12,014 nucleotides of DNA from Chromera velia (Eukaryota > Sar > Chromeraceae): NCBI GenBank assembly GCA_018398765.1, contig JAHBMJ010002645.1:5001-17014 (forward strand), written 5' to 3'. Positions 1-8,070 of this stretch are shown here, one piece after another. Every line of letters starts with the position of its first letter. The stretch's first letter is position 1. The notes beneath the pieces were generated by a model that saw only the letters and a program-made list of their open reading frames with translations, searched no databases and was not told the DNA's origin. The translations under genes were made by a program, and so were the position numbers.

Positions 1-257
1 ATGGAAATGAATTGGTTCTACGCTAAAAGCCCCACGTCGGATGCGACACAAAAAAATGTCATTCAGTGGAGATGAAAATGCCTGTCAATTCACAGTCACT
101 CACTGGTCCAAGGAAATACTCGCATCAGAAGGAGACGCAAAGGAAGAAAAGGACAAGAACAGCAGCGTGACTGTGCAAGTGAGAGACTCGAATGGCTTGA
201 TTCGCTTCTTCCTTGTTGAGTGCATGGATGAACGGATGGACGGATGGATGAATGCAG
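1..257 (+). other. Intron sequence upstream of the first visible OYE exon
   Basis: No OYE-like coding is present here: the active-site segment expected just upstream in this family (the HGANGYL region) is absent in every frame I read. The stretch ends in AATGCAG at 251-257, a usable 3' splice site directly before the conserved OYE block. The pyrimidine tract is poor because a short GGAT-type repeat (about 223-252) occupies that place. The open frame starting at 41 has no recognisable domain. The 5' half of the gene must lie to the left of the window. Confidence 0.55.
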
Positions 258-2577
258 TCGAGGACAAATTTGCGGGCTGACGAGTACGGAGGCTCTGTGG
301 CTGCGCGGTGCCGGCTTGTAGAAGAAGTCGTTGCGGCCTGTTCAGAAGAGTGGGGGAACCCTGGGGGGGTTGGAGTGCGCATTTCGCCTAATGGGTCCTA
401 CAACGATATGGGCAGTCCGGACTTTCGGGAACAGTTTCTTTTTCTTGCAGAGCGCCTGGAGAAATTCAAGGAGACCCAGCTGTGCGAATTTCAAATTGAA
501 CAAGTGGGAGGTGAGGCCACAGAGAAAGGGAAAAGGAAAGGAGGGCTTGCCTACCTGGCGGTGGTGGACGGAGAGAAGGACACAGACGCTGCCTTCAAAC
601 CCTTCCACGGACTGGGAAATGGAACGCCCCTCACCATGTCGGAGTTTCGTCAGGTGTCAGTCAGTCCTGAGGGGACAGTACGCTTTGTTTGTCGGTCAGG
701 CTCTGCAATTGCAAAAACAGATTTTGTCGAAAGGTCGGATAACCGGTGAGATCGAAAGCACTGATGAGTCATTCAGCTGATCAGAGAGGTGTAAAGAGAT
801 GGATGGCTGTATGTAGTTGTAACCCAAAAGGACCTTTGGGTCGATTGTCAACTGATGGGATTCGCCTGTGCGTTTCTGGTTTTGATCATTGCACACGCAC
901 GCAGGTCGAAGACGCATCCTTTTCTTATCTTTTCATTCCGTCGTTCTGTTAGCATGCAGAGACAGTAACAGAAAGGCTTTGTTACGTCGTAAATGTGGGA
1001 GGGGAGATTGAGGAGCTTTGTGTACGCGTTCATGGAGAAAAGTGTATGAGCATTCGGACGCGAGTGAGTCCATCAGCTTGACAATGTCGGCAAATCAAAG
1101 AGAGACTCTGTCTGTCTGTCTGCCTGTCCAGCCATCTGCACACTCCTTTGATTCCTTCCTTCTTCCAACATGCAAAGAAGTAGTCTGTCTATTTTCCTGG
1201 GCGTCCTCCCGTTTTCCTCCGAAAGGTGGAAGAAATTTTTCAGGCAGCCTGAGGAAGGGTATTGCCTTGCTGCCATTATTGTAGCCGGCTGAATGGGCAC
1301 AACTGGTTGCATAGCGGGGTGGACCCCGGCATTCCATTCATTCATTCATTCATCAATCGATCGATCATTCACTCACGGTCTCGTTCTGCCAGCATTTGAG
1401 TGAGTCTGGCACACCGCGCAATCGTGCGCAAACAAATCATTCGATCCCGATTCGTTCATTCTCTCTGACATCTGCAAGGTCGATGCATGGGTGAATGGAT
1501 GGATGGACGGACGGACGGACAGATAGACGGATAGATAGATAGATGGATAGATGAATAGATGGACAGATAGATGGATAGATGGACAGATAGATGGACAGAT
1601 GGATAGATGAATAGATGGACAGATAGATAGATGGATGGATGCATGGATGGATCGATGGATAGTGCGTTCGTGAGATCGCCATCATGGTCTGCATCTGTCT
1701 ACAGTCCGCATCTTCTTCTTGCATAATAGCCATCACGGTATCGCTTGATGCTTGAATCAACCCTTTCGCCTGATTTCCAGGTGTGCGAAAGAAGCTGCGT
1801 GTGGTGTGCCTCCCTTTGCAGTTTCACTGGCAACCTGATGGCGAACTGCGGGTACTCTCAAGACTCCGCAGAGGCCGCTGTACAGAGCGGGCAGTGTGAT
1901 CTGGTGGCATTCGGACGGCTCTTCTTGAGCAACCCTGACCTTGTGGAGCGGTGAGTAGTTGGCCGGGTGACTGGCTCTCAGGTGACTGCATTGTATGCCA
2001 CTGCGACCATTCTTTGAATCGCTCTTGTGAAAGCAAATGCACGTAGCACATGCTTGCAAAGCAAGTCAGACCGTCATATTTTCAAGTTGTTCCTTTCGCC
2101 TGGCCTTCTCTGCCGACCCCGATAATTTTGATCTCCCTCTCGTGCAGTAGTTTTCTGCACAAACGTGTGCTTTGTATTCTCCGGTCTTCCCTCTTTTTGC
2201 GTGAAGTGCTTCTGCAAAAAGCGGGGTGCCATTTCCAGGTCTGGTTGGCGGACGAGCTAAATTTCTTACAATCGATTTCAAACTTCAACATGAGAACATT
2301 GAGAAGACATGATTGATTGTATTCCGATGTGTATCTAGATGTGTATTTTAAGGTATGCATTCACAATCTCGTACGTGACGGTTTTGAAACTTTGTGCACA
2401 TAGTGTGCAGTCGTGTCGGGCCGTACGCGGCTGCCTTGCATGAAGTTGCAAGATCAGGTTGCGTGTGTATCCGTTGTTTGCAGGTTTCATTCAAAAAAGT
2501 CTTTGAATCCGACTCCTTCTTTTGAATTCTGGTGGGATTTTGCAAGAGGTGCCGAAGGATACATACACTTTCCTTAG
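258..2577 (+). CDS. Old yellow enzyme family NAD(P)H flavin oxidoreductase (12-oxophytodienoate reductase-like), C-terminal portion, spliced
   Basis: My exon model is 258-655, 1822-1950 and 2484-2577, giving 206 residues. Seen: RADEYGGS (residues 6-13), [13 protein letters not shown] (39-51), [10 protein letters not shown] (96-105), GNLMANCGY (136-144), [18 protein letters not shown] (159-176) and a C-terminal EGY-x-x-FP. These match, in order, the second half of the FMN-binding TIM barrel of the OYE family. In this family the Arg of the GVR-SP block and the GR of AFGR contact FMN, and the enzymes reduce activated C=C bonds with NAD(P)H. The N-terminal half, with the substrate-binding His pair and catalytic Tyr, is outside the window. 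Phases agree: exon 1 leaves GT, joining T to give Val; exon 2 leaves CG, joining G to give Arg. Odd points: about 25 extra residues (71-95) between the LEKF and GLAYL blocks, which may be a loop or an unspliced mini-intron, and GYIHFP where relatives usually have GYTDYP. The family is secure; the exact substrate is unknown. Confidence 0.88.
1335..1356. repeat. (ATTC)n short tandem repeat
   Basis: A short run of ATTC units followed by CGATCGATC, inside the OYE intron. It is a simple-sequence repeat with no coding role. Confidence 0.8.
1482..1662. repeat. GGAT/GGAC/GATA compound tetranucleotide microsatellite (about 180 bp)
   Basis: A nearly uninterrupted series of 4-bp units (GGAT, GGAC, AGAT, GATA) runs across the OYE intron. 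On the minus strand it yields long open frames rich in Ser-Ile-Tyr-Pro and His, which are repeat artefacts. Mixed unit types suggest repeated expansion and point mutation. Confidence 0.9.
1951..2483 (+). other. OYE intron (533 bp)
   Basis: The donor GCG|GTGAGT at 1951 is close to consensus, and the acceptor GTTGTTTGCAG ends at 2483. The splice phase joins CG to G to give the Arg that begins the conserved C-terminal block. The overlapping open frame at 2050-2316 has no resemblance to the OYE C-terminus and is taken as intronic. Confidence 0.75.
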
Positions 2578-2813
2578 GCCACAAGTTACGCGGTTCAATA
2601 ATGGATTTAGTGATCATAATAATTCTATTAGATACTTTCTGTACATAATCAAATAGAATCTCACATCATGATCACCATCATCATTCTAGTCATCATTGTT
2701 ATTAATCATTAGGTGATCATGCAATGCATAAGTCCAGGACAGCTTAAGTATAGTGATCGATAAGTGATTATTGATTGATTGATTGATTGATAGGTTCCGC
2801 ACTAGGCCTTCCC
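2578..2813. other. OYE 3' flank, no gene seen
   Basis: AT-rich sequence with ATCATCAT-like stretches and a TTGA run at about 2771-2790. It would contain the OYE 3' UTR, but I see no clear canonical AATAAA signal. It ends at the left target-site duplication of the hAT element, 237 bp after the stop codon. Confidence 0.5.
2771..2790. repeat. (TTGA)n microsatellite
   Basis: Five consecutive TTGA units, about 24 bp left of the hAT target-site duplication. A simple-sequence repeat. Confidence 0.85.
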
Positions 2814-2821
2814 GCTATGTC
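2814..2821. repeat. Left 8-bp target-site duplication (GCTATGTC)
   Basis: The octamer GCTATGTC abuts the left inverted repeat and is repeated exactly at 4863-4870 next to the right inverted repeat. An 8-bp duplication is the hallmark of hAT-superfamily insertion. Confidence 0.93.
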
Positions 2822-2871
2822 TAGTGACCATGTTTGATTTGATTATATTTGATTTGATTTGATTTGATTTG
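2822..2871 (+). repeat. hAT left terminal inverted repeat with TTTGA pentamer array
   Basis: Starts TAGTGACCATG and continues as TTTGA units, interrupted once by TATAT. The first 23 bases match the inverted right end exactly, after which the pentamer arrays differ in unit number. Just inside (2873-2912) lie further TTTGAGG/CCTCAAA motifs in both orientations, which are candidates for transposase-binding sites. Confidence 0.9.
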
Positions 2872-3229
2872 AGCTTCAACCTCAAATATTTGATATTTGA
2901 GGTAAGATTTGAGGTTAACCTCTTAGGGTTCCTCACTGAGTCACTGACTGACTGTTACTCTGATCATTTTTCTCATGACAATAGTTATCAGAACATTTCT
3001 GATGTGTGTTTCAAAAATTTAAAAAAAAAAATATATAAAATTATAAATTATCAGTTCCGTAAAAAAAATATGCCTGTGTGGCAGTGTATATACACTAGTC
3101 ACTGAGACTCACTCTAGTACTAATAGAGATTAAGAACGTAAAATTGATAGATTTGAAATTGCATATGACTTTTTGTTGATACCATAAAGTTAGAGCACGT
3201 ACCAAAATTGAAGTGACAATCACTCAGCT

Positions 3230-4437
3230 TTATGACACTTCCTTTTCCTCTTCTTCATGATCACTTTCTTTAATGTGAATCGAATCGATCGGTGGTGGGA
3301 GCTGCTGAGAGCTTTTTCTCTGGCTTTTCGGCTTTCCAGGAGTGGGTGCTCCTGGGCTTCTATTTAGTTGCGGAGAGATGACAACGGGGTGAGACGGAGA
3401 ACCGTGCATACGTTTGCTATTACTGTTGGTGTTGGAACTATCCTGTTTCTGGGCAGCTAAGCATCCAGAGTTGGTAAGTTCGGCTACCCTCTGTGCCGCG
3501 CCAGGGCCGACAACAAGCCCCTTGTGTTGGAGGTGAATATAGAGAGGTCGGTAGCCTTCCTCACCCGGAGTGATGACTTTCTCAGGAGGGGGAAGTTTCT
3601 CCCCAGCCTTCTCAGCATTTGCGTTTGCGGCCGCCTCCTTTGGTTTCAAATTGGTCCTCCCGCCGGGCCCTGCAGGAGCGGCTCCCCCTCCAGCACTGTC
3701 AGCAGCCCCCCCGCTGCCTTTTCCCTTGCCTTTCTGGAACTGCTCCACACCGACAGGGAATGTGGTCGCAGCCTTTCGAAAGAAGCCAAAGGGTGCACTG
3801 TCATTCTTCCAAAACTTCAACAGGGTCCAAGGAGTCTCTTCAGACTGCTGCTGCTGCTGCTGTTGTCGTAAATGCTGCCCCGGCAGGCGGAGCTGGATCG
3901 TGAGCTGATTGCGAGCAAGCTAACCTCTCAAGAGTGGCTGCAACCCCGACACTCTCTGCTTATAAGCAGACATCTGCTCGTCAAACTGCTTCAAAATTGC
4001 TCTTTGGACTGTGCCTGCCTGGACGTCTGCTGACTGGGTGTCTGTCAGACCGAGTTCAGCCGGCGAATGCATCTCGTCACCAAAAAAATCGTCAAGGGTT
4101 TCACTCTGGGGACCTCCAGACCCACCCACCTCACTCTTGTCTCTGAAACCGCCCCCTCCGACCGCTTCTCCTGTCTTTCTTGGAGCAGCTGCACATGTTT
4201 GTCAGACGTGATCATCAAGCGATGCTGATTGATAAGGTGGGTTTGAAAAGAACTGGTTGCCGCTACTGCATACTCACAGCCACAAATAGTTTCTCCTTCC
4301 CCCTCGGCTCCTTGTATTTTCACCTGACACTGAATCACATTTGCCCCCTTTTGCACGGACCATATTTTTTTTGCGTACCCGGCTCTAAAAACAAATGCCT
4401 CCTTCTTCCCGTTCGACCCTGTCGGATTGTGTGACAT
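3230..4437 (-). pseudogene. hAT transposase-derived gene: BED finger plus dimerisation region, no catalytic core, broken by frameshift and TAG
   Basis: The ATG at 4437-4435 opens frame A, which runs to 4045. It carries W26, C37, C52, C54, H67 and H72 (the last two in HLINQH), a BED-type zinc-finger-like arrangement with unusual Cys spacing. A second frame, open from about 4199, continues with LDDFFGDE and EQMSAYKQ to a TAG at 3920-3922. The same frame then reads on to 3230 with a run of about seven Gln (3846-3866), then TLLKFWKNDSAPFGFFRK, AATTFPV and RTNLKPKEAAANA, and an acidic tail (HEEEEKE). The W-x-x-x...F...A...iP and R-x-x-L-x-p spacing recalls the hAT C-terminal dimerisation domain. 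Roughly 400 codons are available, against 600 or more in usual hAT transposases, and only about 100 lie between finger and dimer region, so the DDE core is gone. Frameshift and stop suggest a pseudogene. The hAT family call is strong from the ends and moderate from the protein alone. Confidence 0.72.
3846..3866 (-). repeat. CAG/CAA trinucleotide tract encoding poly-Gln
   Basis: Six CAG and one CAA codon in the transposase-derived frame, just before the dimerisation-like segment and downstream of the TAG. It could mark slippage-prone sequence in the element. Confidence 0.8.
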
Positions 4438-4799
4438 GTCTTTACGGGGTGTAAAATGTTTGCAGACGCTCAAAAAGGGGGCCGTAAAAGATGTTCCAGC
4501 ACCAGAAAAGTTAACACAGCTGTTTGGGAAAACGTTCAGCTGATCGGTTTACCTCTGCATGAAGTAAAAGGGGGTGAAACGTCAATTTTAGTGCAGCTCA
4601 AAACTTTTTTTTTTGAGAGTAAACCATCAAGATTTAGGTTTTTTCTGAAATTGTTCATTTGAATCAGCATGCGTGACGGATCGGTACTTGCAAAAGTTTT
4701 TTCGGGACCTTCATATTTGAGGTTGAAAGTCATATTGATCAAATATTTGATCGTATTTTGATAGGTCTTTAAATACTAGGTCCTCCCTGACTGGATATT

Positions 4800-4862
4800 T
4801 GATTTGAGCTTAAGCCCTACCTCAAATCAAATCAAATCAAATCAAATCAAACATGGTCACTA
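4800..4862 (-). repeat. hAT right terminal inverted repeat with TTTGA pentamer array
   Basis: The inverse of the left end: CAAAT units run into AACATGGTCACTA at 4850-4862. The pentamer array here is uninterrupted, unlike the left copy. Inside it, 4711-4727 contains ATATTTGAGGTTGAAA, which is the inverse of TTCAACCTCAAATAT near 2874-2889 and so forms a subterminal inverted repeat. Confidence 0.9.
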
Positions 4863-4870
4863 GCTATGTC
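4863..4870. repeat. Right 8-bp target-site duplication (GCTATGTC)
   Basis: An exact copy of 2814-2821, immediately after the right inverted repeat. It fixes the element boundaries to the base. Confidence 0.93.
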
Positions 4871-5764
4871 TATCTGTTGCCAGATATTATAAATAATTTA
4901 TTGGTGCGCTTAAGCACTATTGCCATTTTGTCTTATAGAGGTTACCCCCGGAAATGGCAGTGCTTTATTGCCTTTTTGCCAGATAAGGAGGGAAAGCGTT
5001 ACTACTTAAGGGGACAAAATTGATGCATATTATATTCAGGAAGCATATTTTCAACAGAGTTATCGCAGCCTTATAGTAACCTAATAAAACTAATCTTACA
5101 CAAGACTGTGACAGATAATTTTTTATTCATGTATAGCCCTTTTTTTTGCTTTATAAGTCAAATCTATAGAATTAATTTAAAAAAAGAGTAGTCTAATAGT
5201 AGTTTAGGAGCGTTTAAAAAAAAAAATCTTCTTTTTTTAAAAAAATATATACATGAGTTTTAGCCTTTTAGTTAGTTAGTTAGAGGATGCCTAACCCCAG
5301 TTGGAGCGCTAAGCTCCCGGGCGGTAGTATCAAAATCTATATCTGGAAAACGTTTATTCAATTTCTTAGAGATTATTTTTGAGGTTATCCTTCTTTATGA
5401 AGGGGTTTCACGCTGTGAAAAAAAAACTTTGAGGCATTAGGGGCATGCAAACCTGGATATAAGCAAAAAAATTTATAAAACGGGGAAAGATGAGGTCTGA
5501 CATAATGTTTATACCTAGTTGTAGCAAGTTAAACGGCGAAAATAAGTAAAGAACACTTTAGAGAATATTTAAAAATACCGAGGATATCAGCCTATTTCAA
5601 AGTGTTCAGCCTTTGTGCAACAATCTAAGCAGCAATATAGATAAGGCATTTAAGTTATTATAAGAGCACTGTATGTCTTACACCATCTTATACAGTTACA
5701 GCAGTTTATATTATAGATTAAGTAATAGTGTTATGATAGTCATATACAGTCTTGATAATAGTAA
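4871..5764. other. AT-rich stretch without recognisable gene
   Basis: Dense in A and T runs (around 5130-5250) with a small TTAG run at about 5270-5283. There is no open frame of note in any direction and no domain I recognise. A faint inverted similarity between about 4934-4980 and the 59-bp repeat at 5765-5823 hints at an old element end, but many mismatches make it unreliable. Confidence 0.5.
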
Positions 5765-5823
5765 TAATGATAGATAATTGCCTTAATTAGTGCCCTGCAA
5801 ATGGCAAAAACCTCTAATAACAT
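5765..5823. repeat. 59-bp direct repeat, left copy
   Basis: Same length as 6212-6270, with about five mismatches; the shared core is TTGCCTTAATTAGTGCCCTG. The two copies start 447 bp apart and enclose GC-richer sequence, so they could be remnants of repeated element ends or a local duplication. Confidence 0.88.
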
Positions 5824-5871
5824 TTGAACACGGCGGGGGGGCCGAACACCGCATAATCAAAGTGAAGACAG

Positions 5872-6171
5872 TTAAATAAACATGGCCCGTCCCTCCAGCA
5901 GTCCTTTTCCATCTCTTTTCATAACAACAGCATAAACCAATGGGATGTATAAGTGCTCAAAAGTCTTTTGACAACTGTTAAAGAGCAAAAAAAAATGTGT
6001 GTTCCAGATATGGCTCAAACGGGCTCGAAAGTCATACCTGTAAGAATGTCCATGCAGAATCGGCCCAGACGGGCCATGTTCACGCGGCAGCCAAAAAGTT
6101 GGCATGGCTCTGGGCCGAGCAGTCACACGGCGCAGCCGTATAACACGCTCCTCCCCCCCCCCGGCATGTCA
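5872..6171 (-). pseudogene. Coding-like fragment with a 63-nt GT-AG intron; possible FLYWCH/MULE transposase remnant
   Basis: The minus-strand frame is open from about 6171 down to the TAA near 5872. It has a canonical intron at 6037-5975, with donor CAG|GTATGA and acceptor TTTGCTCTTTAACAG. The intron is 63 nt, so both spliced and unspliced forms stay in frame. Upstream are ILHGHSYRYDFRAR and IWNTHF; downstream are SCQKTFEHLYIPLVYAVVMK and RDGKG. The first resembles a FLYWCH finger (L-x-GY-x-Y ... W). The second resembles the MULE transposase block in which 'QLYTIH' is followed by 'VPLVYAL', with residues missing between. Both matches are by eye and weak. The fragment sits between the 59-bp direct repeats and is much richer in G+C than its surroundings. 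Confidence 0.3.
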
Positions 6172-6211
6172 AAGGGTATATTACCCCCTTATATAGTCAT
6201 GATGATACTGA

Positions 6212-6270
6212 TAGTGATAGATGATTGCCTTAATTAGTGCCCTGCAAACAGTAAAAACCTCTAATAACAT
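6212..6270. repeat. 59-bp direct repeat, right copy
   Basis: Partner of 5765-5823 in the same orientation; differences are concentrated around the middle (ATGGC versus ACAGT). See the left copy. Confidence 0.88.
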
Positions 6271-6775
6271 CAACGCTTTCTGGTAACTACTAATATTTAA
6301 TTTAACGGAATCTAGTATGAATCTAGTCTAGAATCTAGTTTTAGATTTCAATTAGGACTTTCATGTGGACGATTGGCCTCCTATCTTAATACTCAATGCC
6401 AATAAATTATTGTTAGACTTTAAACATGACTCTCAATTTGCATGAGTCTACATTTGTAATAAATCACAATACATTATCAATAAATCACAATCAATATAAT
6501 CATAAGTGCAAGGCAGGACGTTTTGGATGGTAGATCTAGAGGTCGTTTTAAATAAGGTTTAAGAAGACTTAATAGTAACTTTGAAGGATGTTGTAGTAAT
6601 CTACTTCTTTATATGACTATACGTACTCCGATTATAGCTTGAAGCATTTATCTCATTTCTAAAAAAAAAAAAAATCGATAAACACAACTTTTTTTAACTT
6701 ATAGACTTACAGCGAAGGCTTATTGACTTTAACTAATTCACCTCATATAATTCATCATTTATATTTTTAATGTAA
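6271..6775. other. AT-rich stretch without recognisable gene
   Basis: Contains a short cluster of AATCTAGT-type repeats (about 6308-6341) and a duplicated AAATCACAAT motif near 6461-6490. No coding signal is seen. Confidence 0.5.
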
Positions 6776-7075
6776 ATTAATACAATTAAACTCGTTTTTC
6801 ATTACTGCTTAGCATTACTGCAAGGGGCGGCAGGACAAGGCAGGAGCTGTTTAAGTTTAAGGTTAATCGAGGCAAGCCTTTTTTTAAAAGAAAATCCAGT
6901 TCCGTGCACATGTGTAGACATTAGACGTAGGTTCGGGTTGCACCTGGTGGAGGGGCATGTGGTGGATAAGTGGTCGACAGCCTCTGATTTGCAGCGCCTG
7001 TTTGCGACTTCCGAGAATTGGAACTCTGGATCTCATGATGAATTGGAACTCTCAATTAAATTATTTTTAATATGA
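6776..7075 (+). other. Unassigned open stretch (99 codons), possible exon
   Basis: Between a TAA at 6773-6775 and the TGA at 7073-7075 this frame stays open through strongly AT-rich surroundings. It contains RRRFGLHLVEGHVVDKWS and LQRLFATSENWNSGSHDELE, a normal-looking amino-acid mix, and higher G+C in its second half. No ATG opens it usefully. A candidate 3' splice site is the TTACTGCTTAG ending at 6812. I recognise no family. It could be a decayed or captured exon, or chance. Confidence 0.25.
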
Positions 7076-7484
7076 TTATAGCACAAACTTTAAATGAAGT
7101 GATCAGAAGAGTCTAATGCTGATCGATTTATTGTAGAATTTTGTGTTTAAATAAAGCTGCATTCTTTTTTTATGTAAGTCTCATCTGGAAATTCATTTTA
7201 AAATATTTCTGAGACTCAGACTTGGAGCGGCCAGACATACCCGCCCCAAAAAATTTAGCGTTTATTGAAAGGTTCCCCACGTAGGACCTAATTACTGTCA
7301 AAGTAAAATTGAGATGATTGCTCACTATAAAGTAATAATGCATGCATGACAAAACACCCAGAGAAATATTCTATGGTTTCGTTTTGTTTAACTCCTGTGT
7401 AAGCTGCTTATTCCAACGGTGATCCTTCAAATTAAGTCACATCCTTGAATCTGTGCATTAACTTTATCCAAGATTTTGTTCTAC
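7076..7484. other. AT-rich stretch without recognisable gene
   Basis: One minus-strand frame (7352-7170) includes SGRSKSESQKYFKMN, but it has no support from splice sites or a known family. Otherwise featureless. Confidence 0.45.
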
Positions 7485-7517
7485 AGGCTTGTGCCTTTAA
7501 AAATGGACTTTTGCCCT
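7485..7517 (+). repeat. Outer inverted repeat, left arm
   Basis: Begins AGGCTTGTGCCTTTAAAA and ends in CTTTTGCCCT. It pairs with 9451-9483 with about three mismatches. Confidence 0.85.
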
Positions 7518-8054
7518 CAAGTCGGACTTTTAAAAACATGATTCATACTATAAAAGTTTTTTTTGTATCTTGACTAGATCTTGACTCATCCTGAATTCAT
7601 AAGGCATTGACTTAAAGTTTGTTCCTAGCATCTGGCCTATACGTCTTTCATCTCTTCCTTCTGTCCTGGTTACTGCTCTCGCTGCTAGCTCTCTCTCTCA
7701 TGCGACCTCATACTTGACGCTCCTCCTGAATGGTCAAAACTATAATAAACTATAAGAGATTTAATATCCAAAAAATTTTTTACGTGTAAAAAAAATTTAT
7801 AACAAAAATGTATGGAGTTAAAACCTATGGCATGTTATAGAAAAGCAATGGTTAAATTAAATTTCTCTCAGTTTGAGTCGTTTATTTGATCTAAAACCTA
7901 ATTGAAAGGTACCAAGATTCTTAGTTTTTTTTTTTACTAAAGCTTATTTACCCTTACGTATAGCCAATACAGTTATGTGGAATTATAAACTACGATTGAT
8001 CAACCAAGGCTTTTTTTGAATGAGTTAAGATAAAAGTCCGACTTGAGGGCAAAA
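7509..8054. mobile_element. 546-bp segment bounded by perfect 24-bp inverted repeats (possible nested MITE)
   Basis: The arms 7509-7532 and 8031-8054 are exact inverses, stopping sharply at both sides. The core includes AAGTCGGACTTTT, and AAGTC-C-GACTT is itself nearly palindromic. No convincing target-site duplication flanks the arms. Inside, around 7740-7645 on the minus strand, an Arg/Ser-rich frame (RMRERASSESSNQDRRKR) sits behind CAA|GTATGAG, a good donor match, but no gene can be built. Confidence 0.5.
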
Positions 8055-8070
8055 CTAGGGTATTTCACTT
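8031..8070 (+). repeat. Junction of the inner and outer inverted repeats
   Basis: The first part (to 8054) is the inverse of 7509-7532; the second part (8055-8070) is the inverse of 9435-9450. Compared with the right end of the element, TTTTGCCC is replaced by its inverse GAGGGCAAAA while both sides still align. Confidence 0.75.

Larger units (their letters stand above)
656..1821 (+). other. OYE intron (about 1.17 kb) with microsatellite
   Basis: The donor is AGGT|GTCAGT; the competing CAG|GTGTCA two bases earlier would break the frame with the next exon. The acceptor is a pyrimidine-rich CCTCCCTTTGCAG ending at 1821. The enclosed open frames have no OYE similarity and are shadows of simple repeats or of intron sequence. 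An ATTC tetranucleotide run (about 1335-1355) and a long GATA/GGAT tract lie inside. Confidence 0.75.
2822..4862. mobile_element. Complete 2,041-bp hAT-superfamily DNA transposon, catalytically gutted
   Basis: Seen directly: both ends start with TAGTGACCATGTTTGATTTG in inverted orientation, flanked by a perfect 8-bp duplication. Known: hAT elements make 8-bp duplications and often have ends of the form (C/T)A-x-x-G, which TAGTG fits. Inside, the minus strand carries one GC-richer gene of about 1.2 kb with a BED-like finger and a hAT-dimerisation-like segment, set between AT-rich subterminal regions of about 400 bp each. The catalytic domain (RNase-H fold with a large helical insertion) is missing, so the copy should be non-autonomous. 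The perfect duplication and matching ends suggest a fairly recent insertion. Confidence 0.92.

Noticed and set aside
1437-1760. Minus-strand open frames rich in Ser-Ile-Tyr-Pro-His
   Set aside because: They are translations of the tetranucleotide microsatellite inside an OYE intron; they have no complexity beyond the repeat.
2050-2316. Open frame that could be read as a continuation of the OYE gene
   Set aside because: It has no OYE similarity, whereas splicing to 2484 restores the EGY-x-x-FP C-terminal block in the correct phase.
3524-4211. Plus-strand open frames of 66-115 residues inside the hAT element
   Set aside because: They overlap the minus-strand transposase-derived gene antisense, reflect its GC-rich composition, and show no family motif.
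4934-5823. Possible inverted repeat between 4934-4980 and 5765-5823
   Set aside because: Only the AGAGGTT word and a loose TGGCAGTGC/TTGCAGGGC similarity agree; there are too many mismatches to claim an element.
6930-7030. tRNA-like words (GGTTCG, AAGTGGTCGACAGCC)
   Set aside because: The order of A-box-like and B-box-like words is wrong, and no acceptor stem or anticodon arm can be folded around them.
7170-7352. Minus-strand open frame with SGRSKSESQKYF
   Set aside because: It is short and low-complexity at its N-terminus, with no convincing splice sites or family resemblance.
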